Below are positions 10,669 to 20,479 of a stretch of DNA of 46,619 nt, in pieces (position 1 is the first letter of the stretch; every line of letters starts with the position of its first letter). The notes under the pieces are model-generated. The model saw only the letters and a program-made list of their open reading frames with translations. It had not been told where the DNA came from and did not search any database. A program made the position numbers and the translations under genes. Source of the stretch: Chara braunii. Lineage: Eukaryota > Streptophyta > Charophyceae > Charales > Characeae. The stretch is from contig BFEA01000752.1 in assembly GCA_003427395.1 (NCBI GenBank), positions 179,534 through 226,152 of the forward strand, given 5' to 3'.

Positions 10669-11865
10669 CTAATCCCTATTGTTGTCACGTGTCTCATCTT
10701 GCTCAGTTTCTTGCCCATCTCGTCTTTCCGCTGGCTTTTTAACTCCCAGACCAGAGGCAATGATCTCTCTCTTCCTTCTCGCAATTTCTTGCAATTCAAT
10801 CTCACTGTAAAAATCCAAAGGTGTGGCTGTCACCCCTGCCTCCGCGAGTTCCTTGGTCTTGATAATCCAATCATGTTTGATCACACTAAGTCATTCTTGA
10901 AACCAATGACTGGGCGTTGGACCAAACTCATCTTCCCATCTCCAGGCTTCTCCGCGCGGCTGGTGTATCGGGGGCGGCCTCTCTTCTCTAGGCCTCGAGA
11001 TTTCATCCCTCTCATCACCACTGCTGATTTCAATGACCTCTTGTACTTCTTTCTCCTCATCCACATCTTCTTCCGTCTGTATGGGGCTGAACCCACCCGT
11101 GAGGTTCTTCGGATCGTAGCTATAGGGAATCTTTGTGCTCCTTCCATGTCCCTCTTCAAAGTCCGGATACCTCCCCTCACAACTGTCGTGGCCGCTCCGC
11201 TCTCCATGTGAGCTTTCCTTTCTTTCTTCCCCGTCCTCGCGTTCGTCGCACCTGTCGTGTCTCCCTTCGTTCTCCTCAAACCAAGGCTCACGCTGTTCAC
11301 ATATCTCGGCCCCTCCCTCGTCAGAGGCCTGAGCCTTTTCTCTCATATCCGCTTTTCCCCCTTCTCCCACACTCGCCCTTTCTTCCTCGCTCTCACTTCC
11401 AGATGAGATATATATGACTGCTCCCTCCCGGAGAGGCGAAGGTCCTCTACACACGCGCTTTCTCGCACCCCTGTCTACCACTTATTTGGACATGAACCCT
11501 ATGTACAATTTTCTCTTGACAGTCCTTCGTTCTCGACTTGGTCCCGCTCCTCCCCCTTCGGTAGGTCTATTGATTGCCCCGCTATCATTCTCGTTGCCGA
11601 ATTCAATTTTTCCTTTTCTCGTGTTTTCTCCTTGGTCCTGTATAACAAAACAACACCCGCCAAGCCCCTCATACACACGTTCCCCCAGTCCAGTTGGCAA
11701 TTCCCCTTCCCCCAGAATGCTCTCTGTACCCCTTCGCATCATGCCACTATTATACATTCCCTTCTTATGCAAATGCCCCATTTGTGATGATCCCATTATT
11801 TCCCCATCAAAAACTATTATACAATGCTTCCGACAATCTTTCTCGTCGTCACACAAAACCTGTCA
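10669..11865 (-). pseudogene. Post-pol ORF of element A with two SUMO-interaction-like motifs
   Basis: One minus-strand frame runs about 395 codons, broken by a TAA at 11482-11484 and a TGA at about 10891-10893; both could come from single transitions (CAA, TGG or CGA). The frame opens after a stop near 11870 and I cannot fix its start. The protein is strongly charged. VIYISSGSESEEE (11380-11418) and VIEISSGDERDE (11002-11037) both fit a SUMO-interacting motif: a short hydrophobic run followed by Ser and acidic residues. The C-terminus (from 10884) is compact, with a helix-like segment EIELQEIARRKREII. It follows pol and precedes the 3' untranslated zone. I know no family for it. An env-like role is unlikely because I see no signal peptide or membrane segment. 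Confidence 0.6.
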
Positions 11866-11990
11866 TCGCAAAGTCCCAAGACATCCTGCCTTCCAACTTC
11901 AGTCAGTCCAAACCATTGCCCCAGCCCAAAAAAAATGTCAGTCCCACAGACGCAGTCAGAGACAAAACCATAGTGTGGGCAAGGCCGCTG

Positions 11991-14900
11991 TCAGTCCCTA
12001 GCTTGTATGCCCTCAGTTTCCTTGTTCTCGGCCTCCTGAAGCCATTGTTCCACTGGGTCTGGACTTAGAAACCTGACCAATCGCTGTCCTGGAAAGAGTC
12101 CTTTCAATCCTGTTCAGTCCAAATCTTCCAGCTCGAAGGTGTTCAGTCCCACCCGCTTAGCGACCCGGTAGGGACCTTTGAACCTCCTCCCTAGTTGCCC
12201 AGACCAAGTACTTTCTAGTGTCGAGTTTCTTAGCAACACCGTCTCCCCCACTTGCAGTGGTTCCTTTCGGATATTCTTAACCTGGTCCCACCTTGCTTTG
12301 TCCCTCATTTTACTGTCTAGTACTCGATTGGCGATGTCTTCCATGACGTTCTCGTTCTTAAGGACTCGTTGACATCTCGCCTTAATTAACTCTTCCGTGG
12401 TCATACGCGGATCATCATCTAACCTGTTTCAGGTAGGTATCAAGGCTTCCACGGGAAAGTCGATCTCTCTTCCGTATCAAAGTTCCGCTGAGATACATCC
12501 TGTTGTCCTCTTAGGTGTCATGTTCTCTGAGAAGACAGCCTGCTTAAGATACCCAGGCCAGCTCCCCAGATGGTCCGCCGCGAGCTTCACAATCGTGTTC
12601 TTTAAGGTTCGGTGCCCCCTTTCCACATGTGCATTGGCCTCCGGGTGATATGGCTCGATGAGTTTGATAGGCACGCAAAGCCTTTTGAGCATTCCCAACA
12701 CTTCTTGGTTCACAAATTTTGTCCCATTGTCTGCTATAAACCTCCTGATGAAGGGATGCCTCAGATAGAAATCTTATATCCAATCAACTACACTCCTCCA
12801 CGTCTTCTTCTTGAGGGCGACTACTTCTACGAACCCACTCAAGTTGTCCCGTGTGTCCAGGATATGCCTGTATCCATCAGTTGACACGGGCATAACCGCA
12901 AGGTCAAGGTGGACCAGATGTCCCGGCCCCAACACCTGTGTTGGTCTAAGCGGCTCGAAGACACGAGTCGAGCTTCGTTCCTGGCAGATCACGCAGGTCT
13001 GACAGTACGTAGCGACCATACCTGCCATGCCCGGCCAATAGTACAGGGGCGTCATCTTTGCAAGAGTTCCTTTGGACGATCGATGTCCTCCTGGTAGTCC
13101 GCCGTGGATTGCCTGGATCACGTCCAACTGTCTAGATCTTCCGCATACAACCCTTCCAGGCGTAACACCTTCCTCCCTTCTGAACATATGACCGCTCCTT
13201 AGGACGTACCTCTCTGCCTCCTCCCTTGCTCTAAAGATGACTTTCATGGGTTGTTTATTTCCTACCAGCAGCAATCCTATCTCCCGGAAAATCCCTTTGT
13301 ATATCTGAGCATAGAAAAACTCCCTCCCTTCCTGCTCCTCGTCCTTTCCCTCCTTCATCTGGTTTACCATCCACTACAATTTTTTTCGTTCCCAAGACTC
13401 TACTATGGTCATCACGGCCTCCCGGCCTCCCTCAACCGCCATGGCTATTAATTCCTCCTTCGGTCCTACTATCGCTCCCCATGAATCTTTTTCCTCCTTG
13501 CGTCCTCGAGTGGTGACCGGTCCTTCTCTAAGTTCTGCTACTACGGCAGGTGCCCCCTTCTCCAAAGTTCGAATCAACAGTTCTCCCGACGTGCATTCTT
13601 CGCCCATCATTTCGGGTGTGATGCAAACCCGACTTAGCCCATCGACCTTGTTTCTGATTCTAGCAATTCGCTCGATCTTGTAATCGAACTGCCAGATGAA
13701 TCCTACCCATCTCCCCACAGTCGGATCTATAGGCCTATAATTCTTTAAAGCCCCTACGACATTCGTCGGATCGATCCTTAGGACGAACCGCCTCCCAAAT
13801 ATGTAGGCCTGGAAGGTCTTGAGGCAATGCAAAATGGCTAGGACCTCTTTCTTCAACTGCGAGTATCGTCGTTCTGCCGAGTTCAGGGTTCTACTTTCGA
13901 ACCTAATTGGTCTCTCCTTTCCTTCCTCATCCCTCTGAATGAGTACGCCCCCTACGGTCAAGGGTCCGCCGTCCGTCTCTAGGATGAATGGCCGTCCTAC
14001 TTCGTCATTAAAGCAGGGCGCTGACAAGGCGATTTGCTCGAACGTTTGTATGTCCTTGAGGGTTTGGACGGCTCCTTCTCGCTTCCCCGTTCAATCCATA
14101 GTCCCTTCTTCTCTGATCATGGCCCGGATAGGCTCAACAATCTTGGCAAAACTTTTAATGAAAATCCTCCAAAAGCCGACCACGCCTAAGAATGCTCTTA
14201 CCTCCGTTGTCGTGCGCAAGGGTGTTGGCCACTGTGATATATTGTCTGTCTTAGCCGGGTTTGGTTTCCTACCGTATGCGCCACAGCGAAATCCCAATAT
14301 GGTTACCTCCGGTACCGCTAGAATACTCTTTGGTCCACTAGCCGTGATGTTATATACTAGGAATCGGCGGAGTAAGTCCTTGATGTCCTGTAGATGGTCC
14401 CATACAAATCTTCGAATTCTTGGTTGGACTTTCGTCTCGTCCTTCTCTTGGGAGCCTTTGATCGGGTTGTCATCGATATAGGGTTCACACTTCTCTGTAA
14501 ACATGCCTCCGACTACGACGAGCATTCTTCTTTGCGCCTCGGCCACCACGTTCGTAAAGCCCATAGGGGTCACCTACATCTGCAGCTGTCCTACGAGGGT
14601 GTGCATTGCAGTGTATGGTCTGTCCTGAACATCCAACGGAAGTTGGTCGTATCCTGAGTATAAATCTATCAAGGAGTAAATGCTACGGCCGGCGTGCGAC
14701 TCTGCTAACAAATCGGCCTGAGGTAGCGAACCAACATCCCGAATGGTTACTGCATTCAACTTCTGCAGATCTTGAATCCATCTCAGCATCTTGTTGGGTT
14801 TTCAAAAGACGAACCACCTGTTCGCATATGGTGACGCCGTAGGCTCTGCGACGAAGGAGTCCATCTTTGCTCGAAGAAGGTCTGTCACTTCCCCTGCTAT

Positions 14901-15035
14901 CCCAAATTCATAGGACGACCCTTTGTCATTCCAGCACTCATGCTCCACCGTGTGGATTCTGACTGGGGGAATTAGCTTTGCGTCTAACTGCCCCTTTCTT
15001 CTTCCAATGATTAGGGGTTCTCGTCTATCTCTACT
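11991..15035 (-). pseudogene. pol: Pol of element A: RT, RNase H, integrase (decayed)
   Basis: A single minus-strand frame covers about 1000 codons without an indel but with eight internal stops: 14802-14804, 14574-14576, 14091-14093, 13374-13376, 12774-12776, 12477-12479, 12429-12431 and 12114-12116. RT has SLIDLYSGYDQLPL and the catalytic box YIDD (about 14480). RNase H follows with FILETDGG and KKEVLAILHCLKTF (13960-13800). Integrase has an HHCC zinc domain (HGGLPGGH ... CQTCVICQ, 13100-12985) and the DDE residues in LVHLDLAVMP, FIADNGTKFVN and EANAHVERGHRTLKN (12920-12610). The C-terminal part, with ETVLLRNSTLESTWSGQLGRRF cut short here, lies about 12240-12180; no chromodomain is seen. 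The domain order RT-RNase H-integrase is that of Ty3/gypsy. It joins the gag frame near 15030 with a frame change and no recognisable protease. Confidence 0.9.
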
Positions 15036-17189
15036 CCCCGCCGAGTTAATAGCTGTCTAAGCCCTTTGAGCAATCTGGGGCTGACCTGCAACATGGTTTG
15101 AAACGATACTGACACCATGGTTCCTAACAATTCGCTAAGGGTGTCATCGATCTCCGGCATGGTTAAGATCGGGATTTGCTACCTAAACTTTTTCTTAGCA
15201 GCGGTGACCTTGTCTGTGGGCTTCTCTTCCCTAGGCTTCCCATAAACTTTCTCGGGCTCCCCGGCCTCGGGTTGTACCTGGGGCACGAAACCTCCAACAA
15301 CTTCCTCCATCACCGTGTCCTGGATAATCCTCCTTTCTGTCGTCCCTAATCGAGTAGTCGCGTTCACCTTATCACGTCCGTCACTTTCCAGAATGAAGTT
15401 GACCTGCGGTCCACGGGCCCGGAGTTGGTCCCAAATGATATAGACCACTGGCTCATCCTCTACTGCTGTTATCTCTAACCCATTGAGCATGATAATGGCG
15501 CGCCGCATTCCCCCTGACGAGTTCCAATTCACCCGTTCTCCCTGTGGTCCGAATATTTCCCCCTTCAATGTATATCTTCTTTTTAGTATATCGTGGTTGA
15601 GCCTAGGACATGCGCGAACAAAATGTCCCACCGCAGTGCAGTACTTGCATTGCTCATTTGCGGGATCTCTCCGACCGAACCCTCGGTTGGCTACTCCTGT
15701 CGGGACTACGGCTTCCTGGGGAGGGAGGGCGGGTCGGATACTTGCGCCTGCATAACCAGCAGCGCGTTTTCCACCCTTTCAATCTTATTGTCAACTTCGT
15801 CCACTCGTTCATGTAGTCTTTCAATCCCCCTCTTTACCTTATCGCTTGTCCTACTGGTCAGATCTATGACCTCCCCTTCCTTGAGCAAGGCCAATGTTTC
15901 GGTCACTACCGTCTTCTCGGCCAGATCCGTTAGCGTGCTAAAATCAACATCCCTAGTGTTTACGAATTTGCTCGTCTGTTGGTAAGCCGACATGATCTTG
16001 TCCTTAACTGCCTGAGGAAGTACTTACTCATTATCCGGTCCGTAACCCCAGGGATCCTTAGCGCTACCAGGGTAAATTCTCGTAGAAAGTCGTTGTACAT
16101 TGCGAAGTTCTTCCTTTGGACTGCCGCTAAGTCGGCCTCCGTTTCCATTTTCTCCGCTGCCAGGTACTTCCTCATCATTACATCCTGGTTTTCCTTCCAG
16201 GATCGGCTCTCGACTATGATGACCATTATGTCTCGTCCCTGGCTCAATGACACATGCTGCCCTAGGTGGTTCATTTTTTCCTCTTCGGTCCATTTCAACA
16301 ACGCAGCTAGATTCTCGTAATTTATTAGGAATTCCGTGATGTTCGCCCGGTCAAACGTCAACTTTTTCTTAGCGTCAGTTAGGTAGCCTTGGTTTTTGTT
16401 CAGTGCTCGCGAGAGGGACGATACTATCTTCCTGAGGCCGCCTTCGGAGTTGCTGGCTTCGCCCGCCGTACTAGTATCCTGCCCTTCCTTGCTGGCCTTC
16501 TGTCCTTCCCTAGTCTTTGCAGTCCCTTCAGGGTCGAACCATCCCAACACCCTTTCCCTAAGGCTCCAGAGCCCTTCACATCCTCGCGTTACTGCCTGCG
16601 TAGTCGGCAGACGGCTAGCCCTGCTATCTATGGCTGGCGGGTTCATAGCTTTCTCGGCTTCCATCCCCGGGGAGTTCTCTCTCTACTTCCTTCTCTTGCT
16701 CGGTGTTCCTCCCCGGTTACTATTCTTATCCCCTTGCCCCATTCCGCCTCGGTCGGCCTTTCGTTCATCCTGCGGTTCTTCCCGCAAAGGGTCTTCCTCG
16801 CTCCCTGTCATCATTTCCTCGATCAACCTCGCCTTGTACTCCGTGGTCCTCTTTTCTATTTCCACTAGCTTACGCCTCGCATCCGTGACTCAAACTTTCT
16901 TGGACACAACTCCCTCTGAATTACGGGGGCTTCTCCTGTCCTTGTTCCTACCTTCCCTGGTCTCCTGGGTCCCTTGCTTTCCCCGAGCTTTCCCCTGAGG
17001 AGATTTCCTTTCGGTTCCCCTTGGTACCATCAATTTTCTGTCCTTCTGACCCTCCTCGCTTTGTATGGCGCTGCCTCCTAAGCCTGGTCCTCCCTCGCTC
17101 CTACGATTATCCGTCTCATCCTCCATCGCCATTTTGCCTAGTTCTGTATAAACCAGAGGATTCCCCAGGACACACGCAGCGCGAGGCAT
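15025..17189 (-). pseudogene. gag: Gag of element A with CCHC zinc knuckle (decayed)
   Basis: The reading frame starts at ATG 17189 (a stop lies just upstream; ATG at about 17132 is an alternative). Stops interrupt it at 16890 (TGA), 16683 (TAG) and 15179 (TAG). Frame changes occur near 16015 and 15715. The N-terminal 170 codons are basic and low in hydrophobics. A retroviral-type gag core follows at about 16340-16020 (FLINYENLAALLKWTEEEKM and later RKYLAAEKMETEADL). A probable coiled coil lies at 15860-15740 (GIERLHERVDEVDNKIERVE). The nucleocapsid zinc knuckle CKYCTAVGHFVRAC, spaced C-X2-C-X4-H-X4-C, is at about 15655-15610. A conserved-looking domain continues to about 15030. Gag packages element RNA into cytoplasmic particles. 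Confidence 0.85.
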
Positions 17190-17578
17190 TTAGGTTCCAT
17201 AGGTTCCGGCTTCGTCGGTTTATCTTTATTCGGATAGTAGCCTTCTCCCCATTTTCGTCTCCCGATTGCTTCCCTAAGTAGGAGCCGCGACCGACCTCTA
17301 AGGGACATGCCTTAGTTCCCTTCATAACAGGCTCGTTTAGAGTGCCCCTGTTCCGCCGGGCCGGCGCGTAGGAGTCCTGGTTGGGCATCCTGTTAGGAAA
17401 AGTTCCCCGAGCAGTATTCCCCTTTTCATCCTTCAGGTTCATGGCAATCATTACCCTTCCCCCTTTATTCTGTAGCGATTTTTGATCGCCCGGTCGAAGG
17501 TCCTTCCCCATTCCCATCGGTGAACCCCTGTACGTAGCGGACTATACTTGATTTGCCCTATTGGCCTGCCTCCAGGTG
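17190..17578 (-). other. Spacer between paralog A and gag
   Basis: There are 389 bases between the last of the three paralogous ORFs and gag. An open minus-strand frame (17517-17116) gives a basic peptide with no similarity to the paralogs or to gag domains, so I treat it as leader sequence. A pyrimidine-rich plus strand (purine-rich minus) is the only bias I see. Confidence 0.4.
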
Positions 17579-18448
17579 CTAGTCCCGCTCTTGTCCTCGC
17601 GGTCCTTCTGGTTCGGTAGGCTCCTCGAACAGTTGAGCCACCCCCGCTAGATAACTCTCTCCTATCTCAATTTCCCTCCGGATTATGTATTCGTATTCCA
17701 GCCAGGCTAGCCGCGGCAACCCAAATACCAGGATATTAATAACTTCTAGCAATTCATGGGCCCGGTTTCCCCAGAACGGTCCATGCTCCACAGAAACGTC
17801 ATAGAACATCCCAATGGTTTGATGGGGGAAGTGGTCTACCCAAATTATTGTCGAGTCTGCCAGGTCCTGCGCCCTTGTGAGGCTCCCGAAGATGAGGTCT
17901 ATCATGAATCGGGGGACCCGACATCTCAGCGGGGTGGTTGGTGCCCTGAACTCCCTCCAGGCCCCCATTTCCACCCTGGTGAGCAAGTCTACGTTCCTTC
18001 TACCCCTGATTGATTGACCTATCCGTGTCAACGTCCGAGCGGCTCTTTGAAAGCCAGGTGCCAACTCGTGACCTTGTGTTATCCCCACCCCCAACGAATG
18101 CCAGCCGATCTCGGGTAGATACATGGTCCCGGTAACTTCTAAAGTGGAAAACAAATCATCCCCCGACCCTCGGTTGAATCTCGTCCTCGTCCACCGACAT
18201 TCCACCAACATAAAGGCACTGTCTCTCCCCAAAGTCACGGCCCACCATTCCACGTCGAATCGCCGAAAGTTGGCAGTTGACGGAAGGGACACTTCCCACC
18301 CTCTGCCGTTATTCCAGGGCGGTCCGGGGTACCGGGGCTGGCGTACCGCTTGAACACGTCTCGCCGCCATCGTTGTTTTTGTGATTTCCTGCATAGCCCA
18401 CATAGAAAGGATTACGGCCCGTTCTTCAGCAATTGCCCATCTTCCCAT
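17579..18448 (-). CDS. Unknown family, paralog A (nearest gag), intact
   Basis: An uninterrupted 289-codon frame; the ATG at residue 27 (about 18370) is a good alternative start because similarity to the other two copies starts after it. I do not recognise the family. It shares four blocks with the neighbouring frames B and C: AFMLVECRW (residues 78-86), a GW pair near 116, LRCRVPRFMIDLIFG (174-188) and FYDVSVEHGPFWGNRAHEL (215-233), ending with ESYLAGVAQLF (264-274). It has no signal peptide, transmembrane segment, zinc finger or protease motif. It is the only one of the three with no stop or frameshift. The position 5' of gag resembles the extra ORF1 of Ogre elements, but I see no sequence reason to equate them. 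It could be a captured host gene. Confidence 0.75.
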   Translation of the reverse strand: MGRWAIAEERAVILSMWAMQEITKTTMAARRVQAVRQPRYPGPPWNNGRGWEVSLPSTANFRRFDVEWWAVTLGRDSAFMLVECRWTRTRFNRGSGDDLFSTLEVTGTMYLPEIGWHSLGVGITQGHELAPGFQRAARTLTRIGQSIRGRRNVDLLTRVEMGAWREFRAPTTPLRCRVPRFMIDLIFGSLTRAQDLADSTIIWVDHFPHQTIGMFYDVSVEHGPFWGNRAHELLEVINILVFGLPRLAWLEYEYIIRREIEIGESYLAGVAQLFEEPTEPEGPRGQERD

Positions 18449-18970
18449 CGTTTCCCTTTTTGCCTATGCCTCCTTTCCTCTTTTCTGTCATGCGTCCCAG
18501 ATCTGCGCCCGCAATGGCCGGACTCCTTCCCTTGTTTCAATCTCCTCGCACGCCCTGCTAAACTAGTGTACAAGCCCCTATCTTACGCTACCCCCTAGTT
18601 TACATGCACCTTCCATACTTCGACCTCCTCACGGTGTTCGATTTCCTGGTCCTTCTAATCGAACCACAATACTTCAAACAATTTAAAAACATCATCTACG
18701 TAGGATGGAGCGGCCGCCGCCTCCCGGCTAACTATGGCGTCCCAAGCTTCCGCATCTACCTCTAGGCGGTCATACTTACCTATTCTCAGGATGGCGATAA
18801 TTTTCCAGGCTTTATCACCGTAGAAGGACCCGTATTTTAACGAGGTCTTATAGAATTCCTCAGTCAGCCAGACACACTCTATATGCACTTCTTTCATGGA
18901 GTCGACCACTTTCATGATGTGGACGAAACCCCCAAACCACTCGGCCACGAACTCGGGCACCCAGGCCATT

Positions 18971-19306
18971 GTTCTCAGGTTGGGAGGCTTGAGTTCCTTT
19001 CATCCCCCCATCACAACTCTACTACTGACTTCGTCCCAGACGAACCTCTCTCCCTCCCTCCGGATTTGCGCCTCCGCATTCCCTAGAAGCCACATCGAAT
19101 TATGTCCCGTAGCTATCATCTGTCTCTTATACACATCTAGATGTGTATAAGAGACAGGTTCTCAGGTTGGGAGGCTTGAGTTCCTTTCATCCCCCCATCA
19201 CAACTCTACTACTGACTTCGTCCCAGACGAACCTCTCTCCCTCCCTCCGGATTTGCGCCTCCGCATTCCCTAGAAGCCACATCGAATTATGTCCCGTAGC
19301 TATCAT
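18971..19306. repeat. 149-bp artefactual duplication around adapter
   Basis: The segments 18971-19119 and 19158-19306 appear identical base for base and are separated only by the 38-bp adapter. Both lie inside paralog B and give it a redundant stretch. This is what a mis-joined mate-pair read produces. Confidence 0.93.
19120..19157. other. Nextera mate-pair junction adapter (contaminant)
   Basis: CTGTCTCTTATACACATCT is followed directly by AGATGTGTATAAGAGACAG. These are the two head-to-head Tn5 mosaic ends that form the Nextera mate-pair junction adapter. Translation across it gives the peptides LLYTS and MYKRQ often seen in contaminated protein databases. It is not part of the genome. Confidence 0.98.
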
Positions 19307-19637
19307 AGTGCAGAACAGGCGCCACCTGTCTTCGGAAAGAACGACCGTCCCAACTTATTCCACTTTGCCTTCCGCTACCTCGTCCCAACCTTCATCTTCC
19401 CTTATTGGGTTCCAAATCCGCTCTATCCATACGTATGATAGTCCCGGGGCAACTTCAGACCCGACCCAGTCGCACGTGGTCCCCCTCCACTCGTTTTCTG
19501 GTGGTATAGGCATTTCTATTCCCCCTCCGAGTCGCCTAGGCTCCCGTGGTGTATTCCATCAGCAGTTCCTCTCTAGTCATCCTTTCCCTTCCTGCACAAC
19601 GCCAGGCCACTTTGTCTCCCTAAGTAAGTCACGCATC

Positions 19638-20479
19638 CTAGAAGTCCCAGTCCTCTACCTCATCATCTCCGTCCTCGTCACTGAAGTCGTCATCTTCGTT
19701 GTGGAACAATTCCTTCACCCCTTCCAGGAATGTCTCCCCTGCTGCCACATTCTGTAGACTATCCCCCAATGCACAGAGCTAGGGACGAATACATTGTCTA
19801 TACTAAGGCAGTTTAGCATCTTGGTCAGCTCCTCCGCCCAATTCCCTTCAAACGGTCCCATTTCTACCGACAATCGGAAGAAGTCCTGCCTGGAGCACTG
19901 ATACAGCCCGAGGGTTGTCATGGACTGGCATATCCGTACTAACCTGCTCCGGGTTCCAAAGACCGCATCCACCAGAAAGGGAGGCAGCACACATCGCAGG
20001 GTCCTGACGGGTCGCCTCACGCTTCCTCTATCCCCAAGTTTCACCCGCACATCCACCCTTTCCATTTCCATTTCCCTCCGCTGACACGCAGCCCATACAA
20101 CCTCCCTCTCCGCCTTCCTAAACAATTCGTCCGGCGAATTCCCTAGCGCCAAATCTATGACCATAGCATTTTTCCCATCTTGTGACAAGTAGACCCACCC
20201 CCGGGTTTCCACCGTCCCTCAAAACTCCAAATCCATTAGACTTGGCGTCAACCGCGTAAAGCTGACATTAGTCCATATAGTTTCTATCCAAAGGAACGCG
20301 TCCTCCTCTTCCAGCATCACGGTTTGGTATATTGGCTCAACATCTGTCCACGTCCCATCTTCCGTGAGGACGACCGATACCCCATCCTTTACATCTACTG
20401 GCATTTCCGGACCGCTGGTACAGATCGGGATGACAACCACTACACCATCTTGTTTCCAACACCCGACCCCTGTTTCCAA
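19638..20479 (-). pseudogene. Unknown family, paralog C (farthest from gag), broken
   Basis: One frame from about 20479 continues past a TGA at 20219-20221 and then a frame change near 19750 to a stop at 19638-19640. Shared blocks: AFLWIETIW, the GW pair, LRCVLPPFLVDAVFG, FFRLSVEMGPFEGNWAEEL and, in the shifted frame, ETFLEGVKELF. Unlike A and B it ends in a long acidic tail (EDDDFSDEDGDDEVEDWDF). It starts just after an upstream stop and no certain ATG is visible, so the N-terminus is uncertain. About 85 bp separate it from paralog B. It is the first ORF after the leader of element A. Confidence 0.7.

Larger units (their letters stand above)
18655..19555 (-). pseudogene. Unknown family, paralog B (middle), broken by stops and an adapter artefact
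   Basis: The frame is followed from about 19555 to the stop at 18655 once the duplicated 187 bp around the Nextera adapter are ignored. It carries nonsense codons TAA near 19345 and TGA near 19010, each one transition from Gln or Trp. Shared blocks: SYVWIERIW, RREGERFVW (compare KAEREVVW in C), MAWVPEFVAEWFGG (from 18969), FYKTSLKYGSFYGDKAWKI and the terminal PSYVDDVFKLF. It is the most diverged of the three. It ends about 200-290 bp before paralog A begins. Function unknown. Confidence 0.7.

Noticed and set aside
10669-11865. Post-pol ORF considered as an env gene
   Set aside because: No signal peptide, transmembrane segment or glycoprotein-like Cys pattern is visible; the protein is acidic and hydrophilic.
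11133-12068. Several plus-strand frames opposite the post-pol ORF and pol
   Set aside because: They are shadows of the minus-strand frames, which have motifs and continue across the region.
19120-19157. Perfect 38-bp inverted repeat considered as a transposon end or Tn5 insertion
   Set aside because: It is exactly two mosaic ends head to head with no transposon between them and an identical flank on both sides. That is a library adapter.
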